Shown: positions 11,126 to 20,652 of the stretch, in pieces | Position numbering within the stretch: the first letter of the stretch is position 1 | Layout: the number at the start of each line of letters is the position of its first letter | NCBI GenBank assembly: GCA_032718865.1 | Contig: JALUTQ010000028.1 | Location: forward strand, 124,001-188,000 | Direction of reading: 5' to 3' | Length of the DNA: 64,000 nt | From: Tilletia caries | Lineage: Eukaryota > Basidiomycota > Exobasidiomycetes > Tilletiales > Tilletiaceae | Notes under the pieces: generated by a model | Seen by the model: the letters and a program-made list of their open reading frames with translations, nothing else | The model's database searches: none | Told to the model about the DNA's origin: nothing | Program-made: the position numbers and the translations under genes

Positions 11126-12255
11126 TCTAATGCTTTGCGTTCAAACGGGTGAACGAACATCTACGGCTCGGCGTACAGGGTAATTACGTTGTCCGAAGTA
11201 TAGCCCAAGCTCCGCTGCCGCAGCAATCAGCAGTTCCGGAACATGCCCCGCAGTAGCCTGCCCGTAATAAGCATGAAGCATGGAGCGTCGTCTACATTTG
11301 TGGGGCGATCGGGACGTCAGTAAGTCACACTGTGGCCTGTGAGCGTTACTGAGGGCAGTGCAAGCCGGTAAAATAGCGGAGAGAGCAGGTCAGTATTCAG
11401 GAAGCCGCACGTTCGCTGTGTGAGCTGTGAGGGTCGTGATCGGACTTGCAACCTGCCCCACGTTGTGTATGTACGATGGACGAGCGTACGAGCGGTCCAG
11501 CATTAAAATTCCACACGTTCAAAATGTACGCCTCTTTCAACAGGTCTCGACTCTCGATTGAAAGTCCGACCCTTTTCATACGGCGACGGTGGAAGCCCAC
11601 TGCGCGACCCCACCGCGGAGCATACATCGTCCGCACTCAAGAAAATTGAAATACGGAAGCCTGAAGCGCTGGCCGATCTGATTATCTGACTCTTGCACGC
11701 ACTTGTCTCGCTGAGACACCCGACCCTTGGGGCGGGGTCTCGTGACAAATGTGGTCGCTGCGAGTGGGAACGGCCACCGCCGATGTCGATTTGGCCCTCT
11801 TTCGTACCGTCGCCACTCTCAACCTGCTCTATGAACATAATCTCAAACTCGAGATATCTGGCGTCGGAGATCTAGACAGTCACCCAGCTAATTTTGAGAT
11901 CAGGAGACCCATCTGTTGAGCAGGACCAATGCTCCGTGTGTAGTGATTTTTGGAAGCCTTGGCCCTCGAAACTCGACAATCACAGGCGGTTCACACTTGA
12001 CCAGCTGAGGGTTTGAAACTCAGTCAGATTGTAATGTCGTCATTTTCGTCTTCCAGTCTTGGTCTTCGCTCCTCTTGGTCTCCTATGTATGTCCTCTTCA
12101 CCTCTTGTCTCTGGAGTTTTGGTCTCTTTCAGTTCGACCCATCACCCAACCACCGTCCACCAAGCCGCTGTCCAAGAAGCAGATTAGAAGCAGACGCTGT
12201 CCAAGAAGCAGATTAGAAGCAGACGCTGTCCGGCAGCCAGCGAACGAGTGCAACA
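11126..12255. other. Upstream region of the helicase gene, with a 29-bp tandem repeat
   Basis: No gene seen. Two adjacent copies of a 29-bp unit (GCTGTCCAAGAAGCAGATTA... and continuation) lie at about 12168-12230, immediately before the helicase ATG at 12256. The rest shows no coding signal. Confidence 0.4.
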
Positions 12256-12962
12256 ATGACGCCGCTAAAGGACATCAGCAACATCGTTGATCGCCGTCCG
12301 AGAGAGGATGATCTCGGTGATCCAGGCGAAGATCGCAGCGCTAAGCGGCGGCGGAGTTCACGCTTACTGCATACACAGACCTCCCTCCAACCAGTTGCTT
12401 CATCGTCTTCGACGTTATTACCGGCACAGGCGGATGCTGAGCTCACATTTTCCCTGAACAGCACCATACGAGATCAAGAACGGTGCCTTCTTTCGCTCTT
12501 ACAGTCCCATCGGAAGTCGTCCTCCTTTCAACCTACACCCTGGCAAATGGAAACATCTTTGCGCATCATGAATGGATGGGATGGCATCGTAGGCGCGCCT
12601 ACAGGAGCAGGCAAAACACTTCCAGTGGAGATGATTGCCCTGGCTTCGCCGGGGAAAACCATCGTTGTGGTGTGTCCACTGGTCTCATTGGAGGACGATC
12701 ATGTGAGTGTAGCTGAAGCCTTAGCGCCTGCGGTGCATCCATCATCTTGCCGCTTCAAGTGATCATTGCTGACCTCCGCTGCATCATTCCTCATTTCACG
12801 AAAAAATCTCATATGGTGCCTCCATCGTCCTTCCCTCGGTCTCTGTCAGGCTCGAAAGTTCCGAGGTACCGATATCCGAGCAATCTCGATGAGTCAGGTC
12901 ACAACAGGGCCCATCCACACAGCAGCAGGGCCCGAGGAAATCGAAATAGCCCGTGGTTCGCG

Positions 12963-14385
12963 GTGAGTATGTGTAAGGTTTCCCAACTACAAGAGAGCAA
13001 TCGACCTAGTAGATTCGGTGTTGGACAGTCCACGTGTAGTACCGCTCGTTGTATGGAGACAGAAGTGACACGCTGCTAGAACTTTGGCCTATGTCTACTG
13101 GGTTGATCACTGATCTAGATGTTAGTAGTCCTACAGGAGGTGTGGTGTATAAAAGTAATAAAGTGTATGAGACTAATTGTTGAAACTTGATGAGACTCAG
13201 ACTTCACACGTTTGACTTAACTCTGCAATGTTATGTGATTGCCAAGTTAGGTGTCAAGGTGTGTGAAAGTATAGAGCTGGGGGGACAGAAAGGGAGGAAA
13301 GGGCGAGAGGGGCGCTCCTTTTATACCTTTCAGGCTTCCCTGGTGCGCAGCAGTGCGCAGCAGTGCGCAGCACACTGTGCAGTGCGAGCTGCAGAGATGT
13401 TGTGTGGCGAGAGCGCGTTTGAGTGCTGGTGACTCGAGTAAGTCACAGCCACGTCAAGTCGCACAGTCACCATTAAGCATCCATGAGTCAAAACCCAGTC
13501 ACTCCTCTTGGCACAACTTAATCACAAACAGAGTCATCGGGACATATTGATGACTTTAGACAGAGAGACTGGGAGAGCTTGAGTCAAGAAGCAGCAAAAG
13601 GGAATGGGGGAGTCGAGAGAGCCAGAGTGGCAGACAGAGAGTGAGAGGGGATGAAGCGGTGAAGTGGTGATTGCGCCATACGGCTACCGTGCGGGTGGTG
13701 CACGGGAGACGGAGTTAGAGATAGGGGCAAGTCAGTGAAAGGAGATGAAACGGTGATTGCGGCATTGCGCCCTGCAGGTTACGTGCGGGTGGTGCACGGA
13801 CGCTCGACGCGCGTCGCCGGAAATAGCGGCTAGTGGGTGGTGAGTGAGGAAATAAACGTGAGGCAAAAAGAATTGATAACCAAAAAGTCTCCGACAAAAG
13901 GATTCGAACACACGACCTTTTTGTCGACACAAATTTTTAGTCAACCATAATACCAACTAGACTATGCAGTCATAAGTTGGAAGCAATAACCAGTTGGTCA
14001 TTATACACCACCATGCTCAAACCCACTATTCACAAAGTGAAGGCGCAACAACAATTCATCATTGATGCCCACACTAGTATGAACATTGAGGGAGACTAAT
14101 AGGATATGTGAGAAGTAGTAATCTTGTATAATTGTAGGATATGGAAGAGTGGCTGCGAGTGATCAGCACACTCGACCATAATCCTTACAGTATGAGCTGC
14201 AGTCCCTCCCTTTCCCTTCCCCCTTTCCCTTCCCGTGCACTTCACTCTCGTTTGCTTGGAGTCTTGATGATGCTGGATGCATGCGTTCCATCTTCCGATT
14301 GATGGCGGCGGAAGCGGGGCTCAGCGTAACGGCACAAGAGTGTAGGCGTATCAGCTATTGCGGTAGGCGCCAAGGGCTCAGGTCT
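12963..14385. other. Repeat-derived intronic sequence of the helicase gene
   Basis: The long helicase intron starts with GTGAGTATG at 12963. Up to the LTR element it holds no ORF of interest. There are short internal duplications: GTGCGCAGCA tandem units at about 13350-13370, and two related blocks at about 13655-13710 and 13738-13802 that both include CGTGCGGGTGGTGCACGG. A tRNA-like block is listed separately. It looks like decayed repeat sequence of unknown class. Confidence 0.4.
13882..13972 (-). other. tRNA-like pol III promoter sequence (tRNA pseudogene or SINE head)
   Basis: On the minus strand a box A match, TAGTCTAGTTGG (13953-13964), is followed by a box B match, GTTCGAATCC (13900-13909), and then a TTTTT terminator-type run (13882-13886). 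The acceptor and T-stem do not pair properly (GTGTG opposite CCTTT), so it is not a working tRNA as read. A degraded tRNA or the head of a SINE are both possible. Confidence 0.35.
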
Positions 14386-14390
14386 CACTC

Positions 14391-14646
14391 TGTACTAGAT
14401 AGACTAGCAGTGCGAAGCAATATGCAACAAGTGAAGAGTGAGTAATTGACAAGGAGAAAGAACTAAGTACAAGGATGAGCTCGGGAAGGGAAAAGATGAG
14501 GAGGAGAGAGAATAGCGTGGGAAATGTGGAGGTACTGGTGTTGCTATGCGGAGGAGTGCGAGTGTGAGAAAAGGAAAGGAAACGAAGAGGAAGAGGAAGA
14601 GAACAGATAAGATAAGATAAGAGCCACATGGACCTCGTCTAGCACA
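14391..14646 (-). repeat. 3' LTR of element 1
   Basis: This is the 256-bp terminal repeat nearest the left flank. It begins TGTACTAGATAG and ends CTAGCACA on the plus strand, and is almost identical to 16762-17018, with A4 in place of A5 at one run. Confidence 0.85.
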
Positions 14647-14705
14647 TCCCCACCGACAAAAGACGACTGTCCCGAGTCGTGGTTGAGGAATGCACCGGAT
14701 GCGGC

Positions 14706-16453
14706 TCAATGGATAGGGAAGAAAAGAGGCGCAAACGAGTCCTGGCTGAAGAGGCTTCGAAGTATCTGCGCGTGGTGTGTGAATGGGCGATAGAGCTGAG
14801 GATGGGCGAGGCACGGATTCGACGTCCATAGCCATGACACACAAGGCCTGAAGGAAAACAAAGTCGGAAGGTGATGAGGTGAAGAGCTAAGTGGCGGGGG
14901 AGGAGCGAAGACCGACGGAGCAGCGCTACAGTCGCCATAGTGATTGTATGGAAGAGCTGAGACCGTACGATCGACATCCAAAGCAAGGGAGCCAGGAGTG
15001 CGCACGGATGATACGGAGGCGGTAGTCGGCGGAGCTGAGTCTTCATGTATCCATTGTCGCGCAATTCTCCAAGCCTCTGCGACGCGAGCAAGAGCATGAT
15101 TCGGAGAAGAGGGCCGATATGGAGAGCTGATCGCTGTTGGGGCAGCCACATGCACGGGCGGACGAGAAGGAACTTGTGTGGCGGTAAGAGCAGCCGATGC
15201 TGCATCCATAACCTCCTGTCGCAATAGCAGCCACGCTGATCGGATGCGAGCCAGCGCACAGTCGACGGATCCAAGCCTCGCCTCGCTGTGACAGGTACGC
15301 GTCGGAGCTTCTGATGTGGGGGGGGGCAGGAGATGATAGGGTCGGTGCAGACGTCACTTGCGATGACGAAGGTTTCGCGTTCTCACTGCCATGATTGCCA
15401 GGCGCGGCTGAGGGACTCGGTGCGGTTGAATGCGGTGACGAGGGCGCGAGTACCGAAGTCGATACCGAGGTGGAGGAGACCAAAGAGCCGGACACCGTTT
15501 CGGCAGAAGCAAGTTGGGTCGCGTCCTGAAGAATGCCCTCATGGTCTGCTTTGGTGCGCGGACGCAATGGATCGATGACTTCGCCAGAAGAAGCGCAGTC
15601 CGGAGGCGGTAAACCAAGGACCGTCGACGAGTGTGTTGTTGAGATGATGCATGGTGGAGAAGAGAATTTGGGCGTTGCGGCGGTAGCGGAAGCGAGGCAA
15701 GCAGGTGGTGGATCGTACGCATGGGAATGTTGTGCGATCAGTTCCGCGTAAGAACGAGACACGACGGGACGACACTCGGTCGCAGAGCTGGTGGTATGGT
15801 CTATTGCGGACGACGAGGAGGTGCTGATGCCGGGGATGCTCGTATGAGATGGGAGAAGCGAGTCGGAGACCGGTACTGGAGTAGTGGGAGAAGCTGGAGA
15901 CTGCAGTACCGAAGTCGGTACCGAGGTTGGTACCCGACTCGCCGAAAGCGTCCCGGCTTTGTCACGGCTCGCTGACTGTCGGCTGGGTCGATCCTGCGCC
16001 TTGTCTTCCCGAAGGTCTTTGAGGAGCTTGCGTACACCGGGCCAATTCGTGGTCGTGGGTGCTGGAGGAGGAAAAGAGATGCGAACGCGAACAGCGCACT
16101 CCGTTTCGAAGCGAAGACCGTCCTTGAAGTATTTGCCAAAGCGCAGCTTGTCGCCGTCCGAGAGCGCATGTACACGGTCGCCGAGCAGCCGTCCGTCGAT
16201 GCACACCGAGTCAGAATGCCAGGGGACGGACTTGAGCGTAAAGGAGGAACCATCGTAACGAATGAAAGCCTGGTCGATCACCAAGGCAAAAAGAGGGAAG
16301 AATGGCGTTGTCCGCAGCGGGAGCGGGGAGGAAGTTCAAGCCGGGGACGTGGCCATCGAGTTCGAGGGTGGAAGGACGGTCAAAAAAAATGAAGGTCTTG
16401 GGGGCAAACGACTCGCCAGAGCCGGTAGACGAGAGACGAAGCTCGGCGTGCAT
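14706..16453 (-). pseudogene. FHA-like protein of LTR element 1, frame broken twice
   Basis: Reading on the minus strand from an ATG at 16453 (MHAELRLSSTGSGESF), the frame runs into an FHA-like segment. This contains IDQAFIRYDGSSFTLK, then CIDGRLLGDRVHALSDGDKL and RFGKYF, which fits the strand-loop pattern of FHA folds (an NG-like turn, then L.DGD.L.FG). A long serine/threonine/proline-rich middle follows. A C-terminal part has two related motifs, LARIRSAWLLLRQEVMD and LARVAEAWRIARQWIHEDS. Two single-base homopolymer differences break the frame: an A5/T5 run at 16288-16292 and a G9 run at 15318-15326. One base fewer at each would join all parts. They may be real lesions or sequencing errors. 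FHA domains bind phosphothreonine; whether the binding arginine is present here I could not establish. The start may lie upstream of 16453. Confidence 0.6.
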
Positions 16454-16761
16454 GTTGCGGGCGGGATGGCTTGTAGTTGGGGAGGGCCGGACACGAGAGC
16501 ACTGGAGGAGAGCTGTGGAGATCTTGGGGCGGAGGGAAGGTTCGACCTCGACGCACGCGCAGCGGAACAGCAGCGAAAGCGCGAGCAGAAGGGCGAGGTG
16601 TTCGTGTGACCTGAGAAGAAAATAAGGTGAAGGTCGAAGGAGGTCAAGAAAGGGACGATGACAGCGGTGAGAAGGTGGGAGGGTAAGGGAGAAGGGTGGT
16701 GTCTTGTGGGTCGCTCGGCCTGCGTACTTCGCTCAGCGGAGCAGATCTACTCTCATCACCA

Positions 16762-17018
16762 TGTACTAGATAGACTAGCAGTGCGAAGCAATATGCAACA
16801 AGTGAAGAGTGAGTAATTGACAAGGAGAAAGAACTAAGTACAAGGATGAGCTCGGGAAGGGAAAAAGATGAGGAGGAGAGAGAATAGCGTGGGAAATGTG
16901 GAGGTACTGGTGTTGCTATGCGGAGGAGTGCGAGTGTGAGAAAAGGAAAGGAAACGAAGAGGAAGAGGAAGAGAACAGATAAGATAAGATAAGAGCCACA
17001 TGGACCTCGTCTAGCACA
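16762..17018 (-). repeat. 5' LTR of element 1
   Basis: This is the 257-bp terminal repeat. In element orientation it carries TCTTATC-rich sequence near its start and pyrimidine-rich sequence downstream, and is followed at once by the putative primer-binding site. Confidence 0.85.
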
Positions 17019-17344
17019 CACTCACTCCTCAGAGATGAGGAGCATGTGGATGGCTTTGGAAGCATTGTGATCAGTGATCTGGTGCAGCTTCAGGGCTTAG
17101 CGCGGGCGGAAATCGGAATTGTCATGAAGCACAGACTGCGGTACACCGTGCAGATCTACCTTTGGGCTTTGACCCATAGTCCATCGTGTAGTCTGATGCG
17201 CACAGCTGCAGCTCTGGCCTCTGCTACGTTAGACGCTGGGATCTTCATTTTCCCCATCTATTCTTATTGCTATTTGCTGATAACTTACTCTGCACCCCGA
17301 CTCAATAGAACCGTTCTTCAGGCCACACGACGCCAGCACATCTA

Positions 17345-18955
17345 CAGTGGCGAGCAGAAATGGCCGCATGTTCTTCCAGTACACACATCTCAGTCAATTG
17401 CACCTCATTTTCCCTATACTACCACGTTGTGACTTTTTTGTGACCAAAGCACCAGATAGTAGCTTTTAGAAACTGCAACGCGCGCACAGGTCGCTGGACT
17501 ACGTCCGCGACGCCAGCCCCTTTAACCTGAGAGCCCTGTGGCCATTTTTGCACCTCCCCCCCTCACCATCCATCCCAGCTTCACCATACCATATAGTAAG
17601 TGCCGCAAACTGCATGTAAGAGGGCTATTGGGACTGACAGATGCTTTTTCGCCTGCAGAACGGCAATACAATCAATGAAATCTTTAACCCCTGCAAAGAA
17701 AGCTCATATTGCGGCTGAGCTGCGGAAGGGCAAGTCGAGCCGGGCCGTGGCACGTCAATGTGGGGTCAGCAAGACGACTGTGAAGTGTGAACTCCCTGAG
17801 ATCACAGCATAAAGATATACCGCATGCAAAGCCGAAAGGCAGGCCGCCAAAACTCGACAATCGGGACAAATCCGCTCTCAAGCGTGCGATAAAGACGGGA
17901 AAAGCAAACAATGCTCGTCAGGCTCTAAAAGAGCTGCAGGCAGCGAAGGGCCTCAAAGTCTCTGTCTGGACGGCACGGCGGGCGCTGCGCTCTGTGGGAA
18001 TGCACCCTGTCGTCAAGAAAAAGAGACCCTTGATGACCCGGCGGTACAAACAAAATCGGCTCCGCTTTGCCCTCAAGCACGTTGAGTGGACCCCGGAAGA
18101 CTGGGCACGCGTCATATGGACGGACGAGACTAAGATCAACCGCATCTCTAGTGATGGGCGAGAGGTGGTCTGGGTCGAGAACGGGTCGGGCCTCAGCGAA
18201 CGGACGATTACCCCCACCGTCAAGTTTGGGGGCGGCAACATCATGGTGTGGGGCTGCATGACATGGTCTGGCCCGGGCAAAATAGAGCTCGTTCAAGGCC
18301 GCATGAACGCTCAGCAATACACCGAGATCCTTACGAAAAACCTCGTTCCCGTTATCGATGCGATGTCACTGCTCCCAGACTCTCCGGCGCGCGACAAGAT
18401 CATCCTGCAGCAGGATAACGATCCGAAACACACCGCAAAATTGGCAAAAGCATGGTTCAAGGCCCACAATATCACCCCCTCGAGTGGCCTGCAAACAGTC
18501 CGGACCTTAATCCGATCGAACACCTATGGAACACCCTCAAGCGACGCCTTCACACCTATTCGACCCAACCCAAGGGCGCCCACGAGCTGTGGGAGAGGGT
18601 TCAGGTAGAATGGGAACGACTTCCGACTGATACGTGCAAGGGGCTGATCGAGAGCATGCCTAGGAGGTGTGCAGCGGTCATTAGGGCCAAAGGCGGCAAC
18701 ACAAAGTATTAGGTTTGTTGGTGTTTCTCTCTGGCTGTGGGTCTTGGTGCAAAATGGCCGAATGAACAAACAAACCCTTTTCTACTTTTTCTACGTCCTC
18801 GGTCGAATTCAACAGCTGGAAATGCCAGCATAGAACCTTGATACGTTGCTTTCCTCGGCCCCAATAGTTGGCTATGGGTTTGTTATTTTGGAGTGGTCTT
18901 TCTCGTGGTGTTTATGGTTTACTTAAGAACATGCGGCCATTTCTGCTCGCCACTG
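17345..18955 (+). mobile_element. Tc1/mariner element copy A
   Basis: The element is 1611 bp with 31-bp perfect terminal inverted repeats (17345-17375 and 18925-18955) starting CAGTGGCGAGCAGAAATGGC. It is flanked by TA at 17343-17344 and 18956-18957, the standard Tc1/mariner target duplication. It sits inside a coding exon of the RecQ-like helicase. A near-identical copy in the opposite orientation is at 29627-32025. Confidence 0.92.
17674..18712 (+). pseudogene. Tc1 transposase (DD34E), frame broken
   Basis: The ATG at 17674 starts MKSLTPAKKAHIAAEL, followed by a helix-turn-helix (SSRAVARQCGVSKTTV). A second DNA-binding part has PKGRPPKL, an AT-hook-like GRPPK. The catalytic triad is visible as VIWTDETKINR, QQDNDPKHTAK and SPDLNPIEHLW. 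The spacing between the second D and the E is 34 residues, placing it in Tc1 rather than mariner. The frame is interrupted near 17780-17790 and again near the CCCCC run at about 18475, so no single frame covers it. Copy B shares both of these breaks. DDE transposases cut and paste the element as a dimer bound to the inverted repeats. Confidence 0.85.
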
Positions 18956-20652
18956 TACGACGAGCTGATCACAAATCAGGCTCGAATTATCTTTGCGTCG
19001 CCTGAAGCGCTGATTTCGAACCCTACTGTGCGAGAGATTATGAAGAACGATGTCTTCCGTTCTCGGCTTCAGTGCATCGTGGTAGACGAGGCCCACATTG
19101 TGGAGACGTGGGGTCTGACACCATCTGTCCGGACGAATCTGCCATTCCGGCCGCTGTTCAGCAAAATCCAAACTCTGCGAGCGCTTCTAGGTTCCCATCT
19201 GCCCCTTCTTGCTATGTCCGCAACCCTCCCACCATCCACGACGCGATCGATTCTACCACTGCTCGATTTTGGCTTCAAAGACACCTTCACGATCGACGTG
19301 GGGGTCAATCGTTCCAACATCTTTTATCACGTTCTTCCGCTTCGACACGCAGTGACGACTTATCGAGACATTCTCCAGCTCTTCAACCAAAACTATGCTG
19401 AGCGGAGTGACGTTCCGAAGACCCTGTTGTACGTCAAGACCCGGGCTGCCGCCTATGCCGTCGCTGACCTACTGGAACAGCATTTCAGTCGAAAGGGTCT
19501 GGGAGGTATTGTGCTCCCTTTCACCTCCTTAACCTCAGCTTCATCGAAACAGCAAATCTTGGGCGTCCTTTTCCAGCCTGGAGGAGTGCTCCGGATTCTG
19601 ATATCGACTGAGGCGGGAGGATTGGGCATCGACCTCCGCGACATTCAACAAATCGTGCAGTATCTTCTTCCGGGTACTGCGCTTGAGTTGTGTCAGCACT
19701 TTGGCAGGGCGATGCGAGACTTGGCTCGTGGTGGAAACGCAATTCTAATGGCTCCTTCTCGAATTCTGATCCAGCCGGGTCAAAGCGGCAGCGTCAGTCG
19801 AACCACCACAAAGCTCAGGCAGGACCTCGACACGGGAATAAAAGCTGTCACCGGCGGCGAGCGATGCATCCGTAAGGCGCTCTCCCACGCGGCACGGCTC
19901 TGCCCTTCCACCGTACGCAGCCTGCTTTCCGACCTCGAGCCTGTGACCGGAGGTCTTGCTGCTGGAAACCTTCGTTGTTCGGTCGCTCCATACAGCCTTC
20001 TTCGCCAGAAACACCAACTGGCCACCACCTCATGTGCGCATGACGAGGAGGCGGCACCCCCGGGCTGCTGCTCCACGTGCTCTCCCGACCTCACCATCGC
20101 AGCGTTTCCAAACTTCTTCAATGCAGCACCTTCAGCTCCTGCCCCCGAATCTGAATGCACCACCACAGGAACTCGCAGCCGGGCACCTCCTGCCCACACA
20201 GCCTTTCTCCCGCTTCAGACCGACCTAGCTGAGGTGCTACACGACTTGCGACTGTCCGTTCACCGCTTACACATCTTCCCCAACTACTTCCCTCAGCGCG
20301 CAGCACTCCCGGAGCCTTTGGTCTTCCGCCTGATCACCCAAACCGGTCGACTGCTCGATGAGTGTCGTCGCAGTGGCACCACCAACATCGAGATATCAGC
20401 GATCGATACCCTTCTAGGAACTCTTGCGACGCAGCTCCCTGATCAAATGCGGGAGCCTCTGTCCTCTTCCCTCACCACTTGGGCTCAGACATGTGTTCAA
20501 AAGTACCCAGGTGTTCTCAACCACATCAGCAACAGTGGCTCATATCTGTCTCATCCTGCTCCTAGGCCACTGCCTCAATAGACAACAGACATTTGATTTG
20601 CTACAAGCTGTCGGTGCTCAGATACCTCTAGGAGTATGCGTTGATGCATCGT

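Larger units (their letters stand above)
14391..17018 (-). mobile_element. LTR element 1 encoding an FHA-like protein, no gag-pol
   Basis: The element is 2628 bp, minus-oriented, with direct terminal repeats at 14391-14646 (3' LTR) and 16762-17018 (5' LTR). These differ, as far as I can see, only by one A in a homopolymer. The LTRs read TGTGCTAG...CTAGTACA in element orientation. The flanks are a perfect 5-bp duplication, CACTC (14386-14390 and 17019-17023), as left by a retroviral-type integrase. Next to the 5' LTR lies TGGTGATGAGAGTAG (16747-16761 complement), in the primer-binding position. Before the 3' LTR lies a block ending GGTGGGGA (14647-14690 complement), in the polypurine-tract position. 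The 2.1-kb interior has one protein, at 14706-16453, and no reverse transcriptase, protease or integrase. It is inserted in helicase intron 3. Near-identical LTRs mean a recent insertion, so replication proteins must come in trans. Confidence 0.85.
12256..20581 (+). pseudogene. RecQ-like DEAH helicase gene interrupted by transposons
   Basis: The exons are 12256-12702, 12850-12962, 17309-17344 and 18958-20581. With the Tc1 copy and one TA removed, they sum to 2220 nt (739 aa) with every junction in phase. RecQ-type motifs occur in order: motif 0/I QMETSLRIMNGWDGIVGAPTGAGKT, given here only as the Walker A GAPTGAGKT; motif II VVDEAH; motif III LLAMSATLP; and the motif V-VI region GLGIDLRDIQQIVQY with QHFGRAMRD. 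The C-terminal 280 residues are proline/serine/alanine-rich with cysteine-containing segments and no domain I recognise. Intron 3 has grown to about 4.3 kb (12963-17308) by insertion of an LTR element and other repeats. The Tc1 copy at 17345-18955 splits the codon run HIY|DELI, so this allele is probably dead unless the element excises. The gene sits tail to tail, 71 bp apart, with the DUF6589 gene. RecQ helicases unwind 3'-5' in DNA repair and recombination; whether this one is a host gene or belongs to a mobile unit is open. Confidence 0.85.

Noticed and set aside
13882..13972. Functional tRNA gene
   Set aside because: Box A and box B are present, but acceptor and T stems do not pair, so only a tRNA-like sequence is claimed.
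18893..18957. Apparent start of the helicase downstream part with a hydrophobic N-terminus
   Set aside because: That start lies in the terminal inverted repeat of the Tc1 element; the true exon begins after the TA at 18956-18957.
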